Source of the DNA: Geodermatophilus sabuli
GTDB lineage: Bacteria > Actinomycetota > Actinomycetes > Mycobacteriales > Geodermatophilaceae
NCBI RefSeq assembly: GCF_010686765.1
Contig: NZ_JAAGWF010000017.1
Coordinates: 62,001-126,000 of the forward strand
Direction of reading: 5' to 3'
Length of the DNA stretch: 64,000 bases
Shown: in pieces, positions 25,480 through 34,248 of the stretch
Layout: the number at the start of each line of letters is the position of its first letter
Numbering within the stretch: the stretch's first letter is position 1
The notes under the pieces: generated by a model
The model's input: only the letters and a program-made list of their open reading frames with translations
What the model was told of the DNA's origin: nothing
The model's database searches: none
Position numbers and translations under genes: made by a program

Positions 25480-27324
25480 GTGGGCAACCCCCTGCTGATC
25501 TTCTGGCGCCAGGTGTTCGGCCAGGAGGACGACCGGCGCCGGGTCCGCCGGGCCACGCTGCGGGTCGCCGCCGCCTCGGCCGCGCAGGCATCGGCGACGA
25601 TCTTCCTGGTCATGCGCCGGATGCGTGTCCCGCTGATCGTGCTGATCACCATCTTCGCGGTCAGCGTGCTCGGGCTGACCGTCATCCCCGGGCAGGACGA
25701 CCAGGGCAGACCGTGGCGGATGGGCTTCTTCGACGCCTTCTACGTCATGAGCTACACGGCCACCACGATCGGGTTCGGCGAGATCCCCTACGCGTTCACC
25801 TACAGCCAGCGGATGTGGGTCACCATCTCCATCTACCTGGCGGTCATCGGCTGGGCCTACGCCATCGGCTCGCTGCTGGCCCTGCTGCAGGACCGTGCCT
25901 TCCGGTCGGCGCTGTCGTTGCAGCACTTCACCCGCAAGGTCGCCCGGCTGCGGGAGCCGTTCCTGCTCATCGCCGGGTACGGCCGCACCGGAGAGCTGCT
26001 GGGCCACTCGTTCGACGCACTGGGCCGCCGGTTCGTCGTCCTCGACCTCTCGGACGAGCGCATCGATGGCCTGGAGCTGGGCTCCTACCACGCCGACGTC
26101 CCCGGCCTGACCGCGGACGCCCGCGATCCCGGGCACCTCGCCGTCGCCGGCCTCGACCACCCGTGCTGCGAGGCGGTCGTGGCGCTGACCAACGACGAGG
26201 AGGCCAACCTCGCCGTGGTCATGGCGGCTGCGCTGCTGCGGCCCGAGCTGCCGGTCATCGCCCGGGTCACCTCCCGCACCCTCTCCGAACGGATGCAGGC
26301 CTTCGGCAACCCGAGCACCGTCAACCCCTTCGACCGGTTCGGCGACCACCTGCGCCTGGCGCTCAAGGCCCCGGCGTCCTACCAGCTGCTGACCTGGCTG
26401 GAGAGCGGTCCCGGTGCGGCGCTCCCGAGCCGGGGTGCGCCGCCGCGCGACGGCCGGTGGATCGTCTGCGGCTACGGCCGGCTGGGCCGGGAGCTGACCG
26501 CCGACCTGCGTGCGGAGGGGCTCGACGTCACCGTCATCGAGTCCACCCCGGCTCAGGGGGAGGACGCCGACCTGCTCGTCGGCGACGGCTCGGATCCGTG
26601 GGTGCTGGCCCAGGCCGACCTCGACCGGGCGGTGGGGCTGATCGCCGGCACCGACAACGACACGACCAACCTGTCCCTGGTCGCCGCGGCACGGCGCAGC
26701 AACCCCTCGCTGTTCGTCGCCGCCCGGCAGAACCGGCCGGCCAGCGCACCGCTGTTCGGCGCCATGGACCTCGACGCGCTGCTGGTGCCGACCGAGGTGG
26801 TCGCGCACGAGGTCTACGCGCAGCTGTCGACGCCGCTGCTGTGGCGCTTCCTCCGGGAGATGCCCGCGCGGGGCGACCGGTGGGCGGCGGACCTGGTCGG
26901 CCGGCTCACCGACGTGTGCGGCACCCGGCTGCAGGCGCTGTGGAAGGTCCGCCTCACCGACGAGGAGGCGCCGGCGCTCGGGAGCTGGCTGGCGTCCGGC
27001 ACCGCCGAGCTCGGCACGCTGCTCCGCAACCCGGAGGACCGGGCCGACCCCCTGCACGCGATCGTCCTGCTGGTCGTGCGAGGACGCGAGGTCACGCTGG
27101 CGCCCGGTGACGACTTCGTGCTGCGGTCCGGGGACGAGCTGCTGCTGGCCGGCTGGGCCGCCGCCCGGCGGGCCCTGGACACCATCTGCGTCGTCGACGC
27201 CGTCCGGGAGTACGTGGTCACCGGCCGGCGGGTGCCCTCGAGCTGGATCTGGCGGAAGCTGTCCCGGGGCGAGCCCGAGGTGGAGGAGCCGGCCACCCGA
27301 CCGCCGGCCGCGACCCGGTCCTGA
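25480..27324 (+). CDS. potassium channel protein with two RCK (TrkA-N/TrkA-C) units
   Basis: A 614-residue two-helix channel subunit: helix 1 at about 48-70, pore helix and filter TTIGFG at 95-100, helix 2 at about 112-135. RCK1 starts with IAGYGRTGELLG (about 164-175) and RCK2 with VCGYGRLGREL (about 329-339), both with nucleotide-binding glycines. A TrkA-C-like segment lies near 500-585. Tandem RCK units in one chain suggest a tetramer with eight RCKs, as in BK and GsuK. The filter has Phe for the usual Tyr. GTG start behind GAGAGGAGG. Confidence 0.9.
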   Translation: MGNPLLIFWRQVFGQEDDRRRVRRATLRVAAASAAQASATIFLVMRRMRVPLIVLITIFAVSVLGLTVIPGQDDQGRPWRMGFFDAFYVMSYTATTIGFGEIPYAFTYSQRMWVTISIYLAVIGWAYAIGSLLALLQDRAFRSALSLQHFTRKVARLREPFLLIAGYGRTGELLGHSFDALGRRFVVLDLSDERIDGLELGSYHADVPGLTADARDPGHLAVAGLDHPCCEAVVALTNDEEANLAVVMAAALLRPELPVIARVTSRTLSERMQAFGNPSTVNPFDRFGDHLRLALKAPASYQLLTWLESGPGAALPSRGAPPRDGRWIVCGYGRLGRELTADLRAEGLDVTVIESTPAQGEDADLLVGDGSDPWVLAQADLDRAVGLIAGTDNDTTNLSLVAAARRSNPSLFVAARQNRPASAPLFGAMDLDALLVPTEVVAHEVYAQLSTPLLWRFLREMPARGDRWAADLVGRLTDVCGTRLQALWKVRLTDEEAPALGSWLASGTAELGTLLRNPEDRADPLHAIVLLVVRGREVTLAPGDDFVLRSGDELLLAGWAAARRALDTICVVDAVREYVVTGRRVPSSWIWRKLSRGEPEVEEPATRPPAATRS

Positions 27325-27449
27325 GACCGCGACCCCGCGGCGGGGGCGGCGCACCGGCGGGCCGGGACCGTGATCCGCGACTCACCCCTTCAGGTGATGC
27401 GATCGCGGTTCGAGTCCGGCGATCGGGGTCGGGGGCCGATCTATCCCGT

Positions 27450-29780
27450 GTGGACGAGGACGGACGGCCGGTGACCCCCCAGCGGGGCCGCGTCGTCGTG
27501 CTGCTCCTGACGATCGGCCTGTCGCTGGTCTTCGCCACGGGCGTGGTCGCCCGTCCGGCGGGGGCGAGCTGGGACAGGACCTACGACGTCGTCCTCTTCA
27601 ACCTGCCCTACCTGGCCGCGGCCGGCGGGTGCTTCGCGGCCGCGGTCCGGGTGCGGAGGGAGCGGATCGCCTGGGTCGGCCTCGGCGCCGCGCTGACGGT
27701 GAGCGCGGTGGGCAACGCGCTGCGGGTGCTCGCCGCCGGGCTCCAGGGGAACGGACCGTCGTCCCCCCTGGCCGACGCGGTCTCCCTGGCCGGCTACCTC
27801 CTCCTCTACGTGCACGTCGTGGGACTGATCCGCGCCCGGGTGCCCCGGTTCCACCCCAGCATGTGGCTGGACGGGATCGTCGGTGCCTTCGGCACCCTGG
27901 CCGCCGGGGTGGCCTTCGTGCTCGGGCCCTACCTCTACCCGGACCCCGGCCAGAAGGCGGTCGCGGCGATCGAGCTGGTGGGGCCGACGACGTCGGTCAT
28001 GCTGCTCGCCGTCCTCGTGGCCGTCGGGTCCATCCTCGGCGTGCGCCTCGACCGCACCCTGGTGACGGTGACCCTGGGGCTGTGCTGCATGTGCGCCTCG
28101 GACTTCGCCCTCTTCGCCCTCAAGGTCCAGCACCGGTACGTCGACGGGGGGCCGCTGGAGCTCGGCTGGCTGGCGTGCATCGTCCTGGCGGCTGCCGCCG
28201 CGACCGGCGCGCACGACCGTCCCGCACCGGTCGACCGTGGCGGCGGCTCGCGCATCGGCTGGCGCCTGCTCGCCGTGCCGCTGGCCTGCATCGTGGCCAG
28301 CCTCTTCGTCCTCGGGTCCGGCTGGACCCATCCGATGCCCCCGGTCTCCGCCTGGCTGGCGATCGCCTGCGTACTGGCCGGCATCGCCCGCATCGCCGTG
28401 ACCTTCCACGAGGTCCGTGGCTTCAACCAGGTCAAGCAGGAGGCCCGGACCGACGAGCTCACCGGCCTGGCCAACCGCCGCGCGCTGCTGGAACGGGCGC
28501 AGCGGATCGTCACCTCCGCCACCACCGGCCGGCCCGCTGCCCTGCTCCTGCTGGACCTGGACGGGTTCAAGGAGGTCAACGACAGCCTCGGCCATGCCGC
28601 CGGCGACGACCTGCTGCGCCAGGTGGGGCCGCGGCTGCGGGAGGCGCTGCGCGCCGAGGACGTGCTCGCCCGGCTCGGCGGCGACGAGTTCGCCGTCCTG
28701 CTGCCGGCCGCGGACGTGGCCGAGGCGCAGGTCCTCGCCGAGCGGCTGCGCGGGCAGTTGCTGCAGCCGTTCACGGTGGCGGGGGTCCGGCTGCACGTGG
28801 GGGTCAGCGTCGGTGTCGCGACCACCCCGGCGCCGGCGGGCACCGTGCAGGAGCTGCTGCACTGCGCGGACGTCGCGATGTACACCGCGAAGAGCACGCG
28901 GACCGGCGTGCACGTCTACGTCCCCGATCCCGTGACGGGGACGGCCGGGGGTGACCGGCTGCGCACCATGGAGGAGCTGCGGACCGCCCTCACCGACGGC
29001 GAGCTCGTGGTCTTCCTGCAGCCGCAGCTGGACCTGCGCAACGGCGACGTCGTCGGCGCCGAGGCCCTCGTGCGCTGGAACCACCCCACCCGGGGACTGC
29101 TCAGCCCGGCCGACCTGCTGCCCGCGGCCGAGCAGGCCGGGCTGCTGCGGCCGCTCACCGACACGGTGCTCGAGCTGGCGCTCGCGGCAGCCGGCCGCTG
29201 GTGGACCGACCACGAGGTGCCGGTCTCGGTGAACCTCTCGGCCGCCAACGTCACCGACCTGGACCTGCCGGACAAGGTCGCGTCCGCGTTGCGCAGGCAC
29301 GGGCTGCCGGCGCGGGCACTGACGCTGGAGCTGGTCGAGGACACCCTGATGACCGATCCGGAGCGGGGTCGTGCGGTGCTCAGCGACCTGCGCCGGCTCG
29401 GCGTCCGCACGTCGATCGACGACTACGGGACGGGGTACAGCTCGCTGGCCTACCTGCGGCACCTGCCCGCTGACGAGCTCAAGCTGGACCGGAGCCTGAC
29501 GGCGGACGTCGACCGCGACCCCCGGGCCGCGGCCATCGTCCAGCACACCGTCGCCCTCGCGCACCATCTGGGCCTGAGCCTGGTGGCCGAGGGCGTGGAG
29601 ACCGTCGCGACGAGCGTCACCCTCGCGCGGCTCGGGTGCGACGTCGCCCAGGGCTACGCGATCGCCCGTCCCATGCCCGTCGACGACTTCCTGGGGTGGC
29701 TCGTCGCCTCCGAGTCCGCCCTGCTCGACGAGGTCCTGGTCCCCCTGCTCAGCCAGGGCGGTGGGCCGGGAGTGAGATGA
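27450..29780 (+). CDS. membrane-bound diguanylate cyclase/phosphodiesterase (GGDEF-EAL)
   Basis: The 776-residue protein has eight or more membrane helices in residues 14-318, a GGDEF domain at about 330-490 and an EAL domain at about 505-755. GGDEF is intact (410-414) with an inhibitory I-site RAED five residues before it. The EAL part keeps EAL (538-540), the NLS.AN motif, ELVED, DDYGTGYSSL, KLD and AEGVET, so the known metal and catalytic residues appear complete. It could both make and degrade cyclic di-GMP. The membrane domain resembles no named sensor I recognise. It stands alone, closed by a hairpin. Confidence 0.92.
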   Translation: MDEDGRPVTPQRGRVVVLLLTIGLSLVFATGVVARPAGASWDRTYDVVLFNLPYLAAAGGCFAAAVRVRRERIAWVGLGAALTVSAVGNALRVLAAGLQGNGPSSPLADAVSLAGYLLLYVHVVGLIRARVPRFHPSMWLDGIVGAFGTLAAGVAFVLGPYLYPDPGQKAVAAIELVGPTTSVMLLAVLVAVGSILGVRLDRTLVTVTLGLCCMCASDFALFALKVQHRYVDGGPLELGWLACIVLAAAAATGAHDRPAPVDRGGGSRIGWRLLAVPLACIVASLFVLGSGWTHPMPPVSAWLAIACVLAGIARIAVTFHEVRGFNQVKQEARTDELTGLANRRALLERAQRIVTSATTGRPAALLLLDLDGFKEVNDSLGHAAGDDLLRQVGPRLREALRAEDVLARLGGDEFAVLLPAADVAEAQVLAERLRGQLLQPFTVAGVRLHVGVSVGVATTPAPAGTVQELLHCADVAMYTAKSTRTGVHVYVPDPVTGTAGGDRLRTMEELRTALTDGELVVFLQPQLDLRNGDVVGAEALVRWNHPTRGLLSPADLLPAAEQAGLLRPLTDTVLELALAAAGRWWTDHEVPVSVNLSAANVTDLDLPDKVASALRRHGLPARALTLELVEDTLMTDPERGRAVLSDLRRLGVRTSIDDYGTGYSSLAYLRHLPADELKLDRSLTADVDRDPRAAAIVQHTVALAHHLGLSLVAEGVETVATSVTLARLGCDVAQGYAIARPMPVDDFLGWLVASESALLDEVLVPLLSQGGGPGVR

Positions 29781-29781
29781 C

Positions 29782-29812
29782 GCGGAGCGCGTGTCCCACC
29801 ACTGCGCTCCGC
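29782..29812 (+). terminator. hairpin after the GGDEF-EAL gene
   Basis: GCGGAGCGC pairs perfectly with GCGCTCCGC around a 13-base loop, starting 2 bp after the stop. It separates this gene from the SpeD-like operon. Confidence 0.6.
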
Positions 29813-29838
29813 TGTCGAACCGTCACTCTGGGAGGGTG

Positions 29839-30267
29839 ATGTCACCTCCGCCCTCCAGTGACCTGCTCCGACCCCGGCTGCTGAGGAGCGCCGAGCACCC
29901 GCCGCACCGGAGGGAACCCGACGACTGGCACGACCTCGCGCCCGACATCGTCCGTCAGCGGCTGGTCATCGAGGGGATCCCCGCACGGCCCATCGGCGAC
30001 GAGCAGATCCGGCACTACCTGTCGGCGCTGTCCCGCGAGGTCGACATGGTGCAGCTGCTCGAGCCGGTGACGCACCGCTCCGACCTGTACGGCTGGGCCG
30101 GCTGGATCCACTGGGAGACCTCCGGAGCGCACTTCTACGCCTGGGAGCAGCCGCGGCTGTTCTTCTCGGTGGACATGTACACGTGCAAGGCCTTCGACGT
30201 GGCCACCGCCGTGTCGTTCACCCGCGCGTTCCTCGACGCGGGCACCGTCGTCGCGAAGTCGTTCTGA
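29839..30267 (+). CDS. SpeD-like protein (S-adenosylmethionine decarboxylase fold), probable pyruvoyl enzyme
   Basis: The 142-residue protein matches prokaryotic AdoMet decarboxylase in its C-terminal half: ETSGAHFYAWEQP corresponds to the SESH..H.WPE processing region, and FFSVDMYTCKAFD to the AAVDVFTCG segment with the active-site Cys. Aligned by eye, the self-cleaving Ser is kept, but the His that drives processing and catalysis in Thermotoga SpeD is Tyr, with a His two residues earlier. Such homologues include arginine and ornithine decarboxylases. ATG 29839 has GGGAGGG. It is one base from the next gene. Confidence 0.75.
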   Translation: MSPPPSSDLLRPRLLRSAEHPPHRREPDDWHDLAPDIVRQRLVIEGIPARPIGDEQIRHYLSALSREVDMVQLLEPVTHRSDLYGWAGWIHWETSGAHFYAWEQPRLFFSVDMYTCKAFDVATAVSFTRAFLDAGTVVAKSF

Positions 30268-30268
30268 G

Positions 30269-31087
30269 ATGCCGCTGCGTCTGCTCATCGCGCACTCCCC
30301 GACCGAGCGGGCGGCCGCGCGCGAGGTCGAGGCGCGGGTGTTCCTGCAGGCCTTCGGCAACACACCGGAGGTCATGGAGGAGGAGTACGGCCCCTACGGC
30401 GACCGGTCGCGCTTCGTCGTCGTGATCGACGACGCGAGCGGTTCGGCGCTGGGCGCCGCCCGGCTCATCCTCCCGGACGGCACCGGCATGGTGAAGACGC
30501 TGGCCGACGTGGCCGGCGAGCCCTGGCGGCTCTCCGTGCCCGACAGCCTCCGAGCGGCGGATCTGGCCGGGCGGCCGGTGTGGGACGTGGCGAGCCTGGC
30601 CGTCGACCGGCGGTACCGCAGCGGCGCCGCCGGGGCCGAGGTCACCCTCGCCCTGTGCCACGGCCTCTTCCAGTACTCGCGGCTGTGCGGCGCCGACGGC
30701 CTGGTCACCATCCTGGACGACCGCGTCCTCCGGCTGCTGCGGGCGATGGGCGTGCCGTGGGCCGCGATGGCGGGCGCCACGTCCCGGGAGTACCTGGGCT
30801 CGCCCGCGAGCACGCCCTGCATCTGCCTCGTCGACGCCATCGGGGAGAGCATCCGTGCGACCCGGCCCGACCTGGCGCCGGCCGTGGTCGAGGGTGTCTT
30901 CCGCTCGATCGCCCTGGACCCGGCCGACCTGTTCCCCGGCCGCGGTGGCTCCCTGCCCGAGGCAGCCGTGAGCAGGCAGCCGGCCCGGACGGCCGCGCCG
31001 CGGCGGGACACGTCGGGATGGCGGCCCCCCACGCACCGGCGTCCGGAGGTCGCCGTCAGCTCACCCGGCACCGCTGCCGGCTCCTGA
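30269..31087 (+). CDS. GNAT-fold acyltransferase of the LuxI / N-acyl-amino-acid synthase (FeeM) kind
   Basis: A 272-residue protein. The N-terminal 200 residues look like autoinducer synthase or FeeM: VEARVFLQAF, EEYGPYGDRSRFVVVID, then SALGAARLILPDG, a long connecting segment, and VWDVASLAVDRRYR as in the W-E-x-SR-x-A-V strand of LuxI. The last 60 residues are Pro/Arg-rich and probably disordered. It would transfer an acyl group to an amine or amino acid. With the SpeD-like protein 1 bp upstream, the amine may be that enzyme's product. This pairing is an inference. Confidence 0.7.
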   Translation: MPLRLLIAHSPTERAAAREVEARVFLQAFGNTPEVMEEEYGPYGDRSRFVVVIDDASGSALGAARLILPDGTGMVKTLADVAGEPWRLSVPDSLRAADLAGRPVWDVASLAVDRRYRSGAAGAEVTLALCHGLFQYSRLCGADGLVTILDDRVLRLLRAMGVPWAAMAGATSREYLGSPASTPCICLVDAIGESIRATRPDLAPAVVEGVFRSIALDPADLFPGRGGSLPEAAVSRQPARTAAPRRDTSGWRPPTHRRPEVAVSSPGTAAGS

Positions 31088-31114
31088 GCTCGGCCACCCC
31101 ACCCCCGTCGACGA

Positions 31115-31150
31115 CGAAGCGGCTCCCTCCCGGAGGAGGAGGCCGCTTCG
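31115..31150. terminator. bidirectional hairpin between the acyltransferase gene and tRNA-Lys
   Basis: CGAAGCGGCTCC faces GGAGGCCGCTTCG with one mismatch/bulge and a loop of about 11 bases. It can end the plus-strand operon and the minus-strand tRNA transcript. Confidence 0.6.
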
Positions 31151-31158
31151 CCGTGCCG

Positions 31159-31234
<76 letters not shown>

Positions 31235-31407
31235 CTCCGCCCGGCTCGGCCGGGCGACGAGGGAGAACGATACCAGCGCGCCACAGCCGGTCGCCGGGTG
31301 GTCCGGCGGCTCCGCGTCCCCCCGCACGTCACCCCCGACGTGGACACTGGGGGACCGGTGCCGGTGGTCGGGCGGGGGCGATCACCGACGAGGTGGAGGA
31401 GATCGCG

Positions 31408-32592
31408 ATGCGACGGACGGCTGCGCTGGTCACGGCGGGAGCGCTGGTCCTGCTCGCCGGCTGCCAGGGGGACGGCGGGGGCGGCGGGGGCGGGACGGCG
31501 GCCGCCGAGACCACCGTCGAGGCCGTCCCGGCGTCGGTCACGGTGACGCCGGCCGACGGGTCCACCGGGATCTCGCCGGTCGCGCCGGTGGAGATCTCCG
31601 TCACCGACGGCGAGCTGCAGGAGGTCGCCGTCGCCGCGGCGGACGGGACGGCGGTGCCCGGGTCGGTCGCCGACGCCCCCGAGGACCCGGCCACCGACGT
31701 GTGGTCGCCGGACACCCCGCTGGCCTACGGCACCACCTACACGCTGACGGCGACCGCCGAGGGCGCCGACGAGGAAGCGGTCGAGGCCTCGACCACCTTC
31801 ACGACCGTCACCCCGGCGTCGGTCACGACGCCGTCGGTCGGCCCGCTGGACGGCCAGACGGTCGGTGTCGGCATGCCGATCCGCGTGTACTTCGACCAGC
31901 CGGTCGCCGACCGCGCCGCCGTCGAGAGCCGCCTGCGGGTGACCAGCTCCACGCCGACCGACGGCACGTGGAACTGGTTCAGCGACACCGAGGTGCACTT
32001 CCGCCCGTCGCAGTACTGGCCCGAGAACATCGACGTGACCCTCGACGCCGACCTCTACGGCGTCGACCTCGGCGCGGGGGTCTGGGGGGAGAAGGACCGG
32101 ACGGTGGCCTTCCGGATCGGCGAGCGGCACGTCTCCGTCGCCGACGCGTCCACCCACACGATGCAGGTCTACGACGGTGACCAGCTCGTGCAGACCTGGC
32201 CCATGAGCGCCGGCAGCCCGGACAACCCCAGCTACAACGGCGCGCACGTGGTCACCGAGCTCAACCGCGACCGGGTCATGGACTCGAGCACCTACGGCGT
32301 GCCGGTCGACAGCCCGGGTGGGTACCGGACGCCGGTGCAGTTCGCCGTCCGCATCTCCGACAGCGGGGAGTTCGTGCACGCCGCCCCCTGGTCGGTGGCG
32401 CAGCAGGGCCGGGAGAACGTCTCGCACGGCTGCATCAACCTCTCCACCGAGAACGCCCGCTGGTTCTTCGACTTCTCGCAGCCCGGCGACGTGGTGGAGA
32501 TCCGCGGCTCCAGCGCGGGGACGCTGCGCTCCAACGTCTACGACTGGACGATCCCGTGGGAGGAGTGGCAGGCCGGCAGCGCGCTCAAGTGA
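31408..32592 (+). CDS. L,D-transpeptidase lipoprotein with Ig-like domains
   Basis: The 394-residue protein begins with MRRTAALVTAGALVLLAGC, a lipoprotein signal with the lipidated Cys at 19, and a Gly-rich spacer. Two Ig-like domains (about 40-125 and 130-245) precede the YkuD catalytic domain (about 250-375). SHGCINLSTENA near residue 345 holds the catalytic His-x-Cys. It makes 3-3 peptide cross-links in peptidoglycan, as LdtMt2 does in mycobacteria, and matches that length and order. ATG 31408 follows GGTGGAGGAG. Confidence 0.94.
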   Translation: MRRTAALVTAGALVLLAGCQGDGGGGGGGTAAAETTVEAVPASVTVTPADGSTGISPVAPVEISVTDGELQEVAVAAADGTAVPGSVADAPEDPATDVWSPDTPLAYGTTYTLTATAEGADEEAVEASTTFTTVTPASVTTPSVGPLDGQTVGVGMPIRVYFDQPVADRAAVESRLRVTSSTPTDGTWNWFSDTEVHFRPSQYWPENIDVTLDADLYGVDLGAGVWGEKDRTVAFRIGERHVSVADASTHTMQVYDGDQLVQTWPMSAGSPDNPSYNGAHVVTELNRDRVMDSSTYGVPVDSPGGYRTPVQFAVRISDSGEFVHAAPWSVAQQGRENVSHGCINLSTENARWFFDFSQPGDVVEIRGSSAGTLRSNVYDWTIPWEEWQAGSALK

Positions 32593-32674
32593 GCCGACCG
32601 GCGCGCCCACCTGGGTTTCCTGCGAACCCGGCGCGGGAAGTGATCACTCCGGTTCCCGACCTGAGGAGAGTGCC

Positions 32675-33091
32675 GTGGACACCTGGGTGATCGTGCTCAT
32701 CGTCGTGGTGGCGGTGGTCCTGCTGGCGCTGTTGGCGCTCACCATGGCCAAGCGCAACCGGATCAACGGGGCGAAGAAGCGGGAGCAGGCGCGCGAGCAC
32801 CTGCAGGAGGCGCAGCTGCGTGGCGCCCAGGCGGAGAAGGAGCGGGCCGCCGCCGAGGAGCAGGCCGCCCGGGCCCGACGGGAGCGCGCGGAGGTCGAGG
32901 AGCGGACCCGGCTGGCCGAGCGGGAGGCCCAGCAGCGCGCGGCGCAGGCCCAGGAGCACGCCTCGGCCGCGGACCAGCTCCGCGCCAAGGCCGAGAAGCT
33001 CGCCCCCGGACTGGCCGACCAGCAGGGGCGGCACGCCGACGACCGGACCGGCGGCCCCGACCAGCCCACCGGCGGGGCCACCCGCCGCTGA
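32675..33091 (+). CDS. single-pass membrane protein with coiled coil
   Basis: The 138-residue protein has one N-terminal membrane helix (residues 4-25, IVLIVVVAVVLLALLAL) and then about 75 residues of charged heptad-like sequence rich in Ala, Glu, Arg and Gln, predicted as a coiled coil. The tail is Gly/Asp-rich. GTG 32675 has GAGGAGAG. No family is recognised. A structural role at the membrane is possible. It is closed by a strong hairpin. Confidence 0.78.
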   Translation: MDTWVIVLIVVVAVVLLALLALTMAKRNRINGAKKREQAREHLQEAQLRGAQAEKERAAAEEQAARARRERAEVEERTRLAEREAQQRAAQAQEHASAADQLRAKAEKLAPGLADQQGRHADDRTGGPDQPTGGATRR

Positions 33092-33097
33092 TTCCGG

Positions 33098-33128
33098 CGC
33101 CCCTCGGGAGTCCTACTCCCGAGGGGCG
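33098..33128 (+). terminator. perfect 14-bp hairpin
   Basis: CGCCCCTCGGGAGT and ACTCCCGAGGGGCG pair fully around a 3-base loop, 7 bp past the stop of the coiled-coil gene and 36 bp before the BNR-repeat gene. Confidence 0.7.
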
Positions 33129-33163
33129 TGCGCGCGCCCCGTCGGACCGACCGGAGGGCCGCC

Positions 33164-34246
33164 ATGACCGACCTGCTCGCCATCGGCACGCGCAAGGGGC
33201 TGTGGCTGGCCCGCAGCGAGGACGACCGCCGGACGTGGTCGGTCGACGGGCCGCACCTGCTCGCCCAGGAGGTCGCGGCCGTGTGCGTCGACACCCGCCG
33301 GCCGACTCCGCGGATCCTGGCCGGGATCCAGTACGGGCACTGGGGTCCCACCGTCATGTGGTCCGACGACCTCGGCGGGAGCTGGCAGGAGACCGACTCC
33401 GGCGCCATCCGGTTCCCCGGGGACACCGGCGCGTCCCTGGCCCGCGTCTGGCAGCTGCGGCCCGACAGCGCCGACCGGCCCGACGTGGTGTGGGCCGGCT
33501 GCGAGCCGCACTCGCTGTGGCGGAGCGCCGACGGCGGCTGCAGCTTCCAGCTGGTCCGCGGGCTGTGGGACCACCCGCACCGGCCGACGTGGGAGCCCGG
33601 TGGAGGCGGTGGCGCGGTGCACACCGTGCTGCCCGACCCGGCGTCGGACCGGGTGACGGTGGCCATGAGCACCGGCGGCGTCTACGTCAGCGACGACGGC
33701 GGCGGGCAGTGGGAGCCACGCAACCGCGGCATCAGCGCCGCCTTCCTGCCCGACCCGCCGCCCGAGTACGGGCAGTGCGTGCACAAGGTGGCCGTGGACG
33801 CCGCCGGCCCCGACCGGATGTACGCGCAGAACCACTTCGGCGTCTTCCGCACCGACGACGCCGGCGGCAGCTGGTCGTCGATCGCCGACGGGCTCCCGGC
33901 AGACTTCGGCTTCCCGATCGTGGCCTCACCGACCACGCCCGGCACGGCCTGGGTGGTGCCCCTGGTCGCCGACATGCAGCGCGTGCCACCGGGCGGCCGG
34001 CTGCGCGTGCACCGCACCCGTGACGCCGGAGCCACCTGGACCGAGCTCGCCGCCGGCCTGCCCGACGCGTCGTGGGCGGCGGTCATGCGCGACGCGTTCT
34101 GCGCCGACGACGCCGACCCGACCGGCGTCTACCTCGGCACCCGCGACGGGTGCGTCTACGCCGGCACCGACGAGGGCGACCGCTTCACCCTGGTGGCCGA
34201 CCACCTGCCCGACGTCCTCGTCGTCCGTGCGGCCCGGATCGGCTGA
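33164..34246 (+). CDS. BNR/sortilin-like beta-propeller protein
   Basis: The 360-residue protein contains at least four Asp-box repeats of the type S-x-D-G-G-x-x-W: SDDLGGSWQE, SADGGCSFQ, SDDGGGQWEP, TDDAGGSWSS, and TRDAGATWTE. These form a six- or seven-bladed propeller as in sialidases and Ycf48. It has no signal peptide and lacks visible sialidase Arg-triad context, so enzyme activity is not implied. It has only 2 bp to the next gene, a MoaD/ThiS-like protein, and the pairing is seen in other actinobacteria. Confidence 0.85.
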   Translation: MTDLLAIGTRKGLWLARSEDDRRTWSVDGPHLLAQEVAAVCVDTRRPTPRILAGIQYGHWGPTVMWSDDLGGSWQETDSGAIRFPGDTGASLARVWQLRPDSADRPDVVWAGCEPHSLWRSADGGCSFQLVRGLWDHPHRPTWEPGGGGGAVHTVLPDPASDRVTVAMSTGGVYVSDDGGGQWEPRNRGISAAFLPDPPPEYGQCVHKVAVDAAGPDRMYAQNHFGVFRTDDAGGSWSSIADGLPADFGFPIVASPTTPGTAWVVPLVADMQRVPPGGRLRVHRTRDAGATWTELAAGLPDASWAAVMRDAFCADDADPTGVYLGTRDGCVYAGTDEGDRFTLVADHLPDVLVVRAARIG

Positions 34247-34248
34247 CC

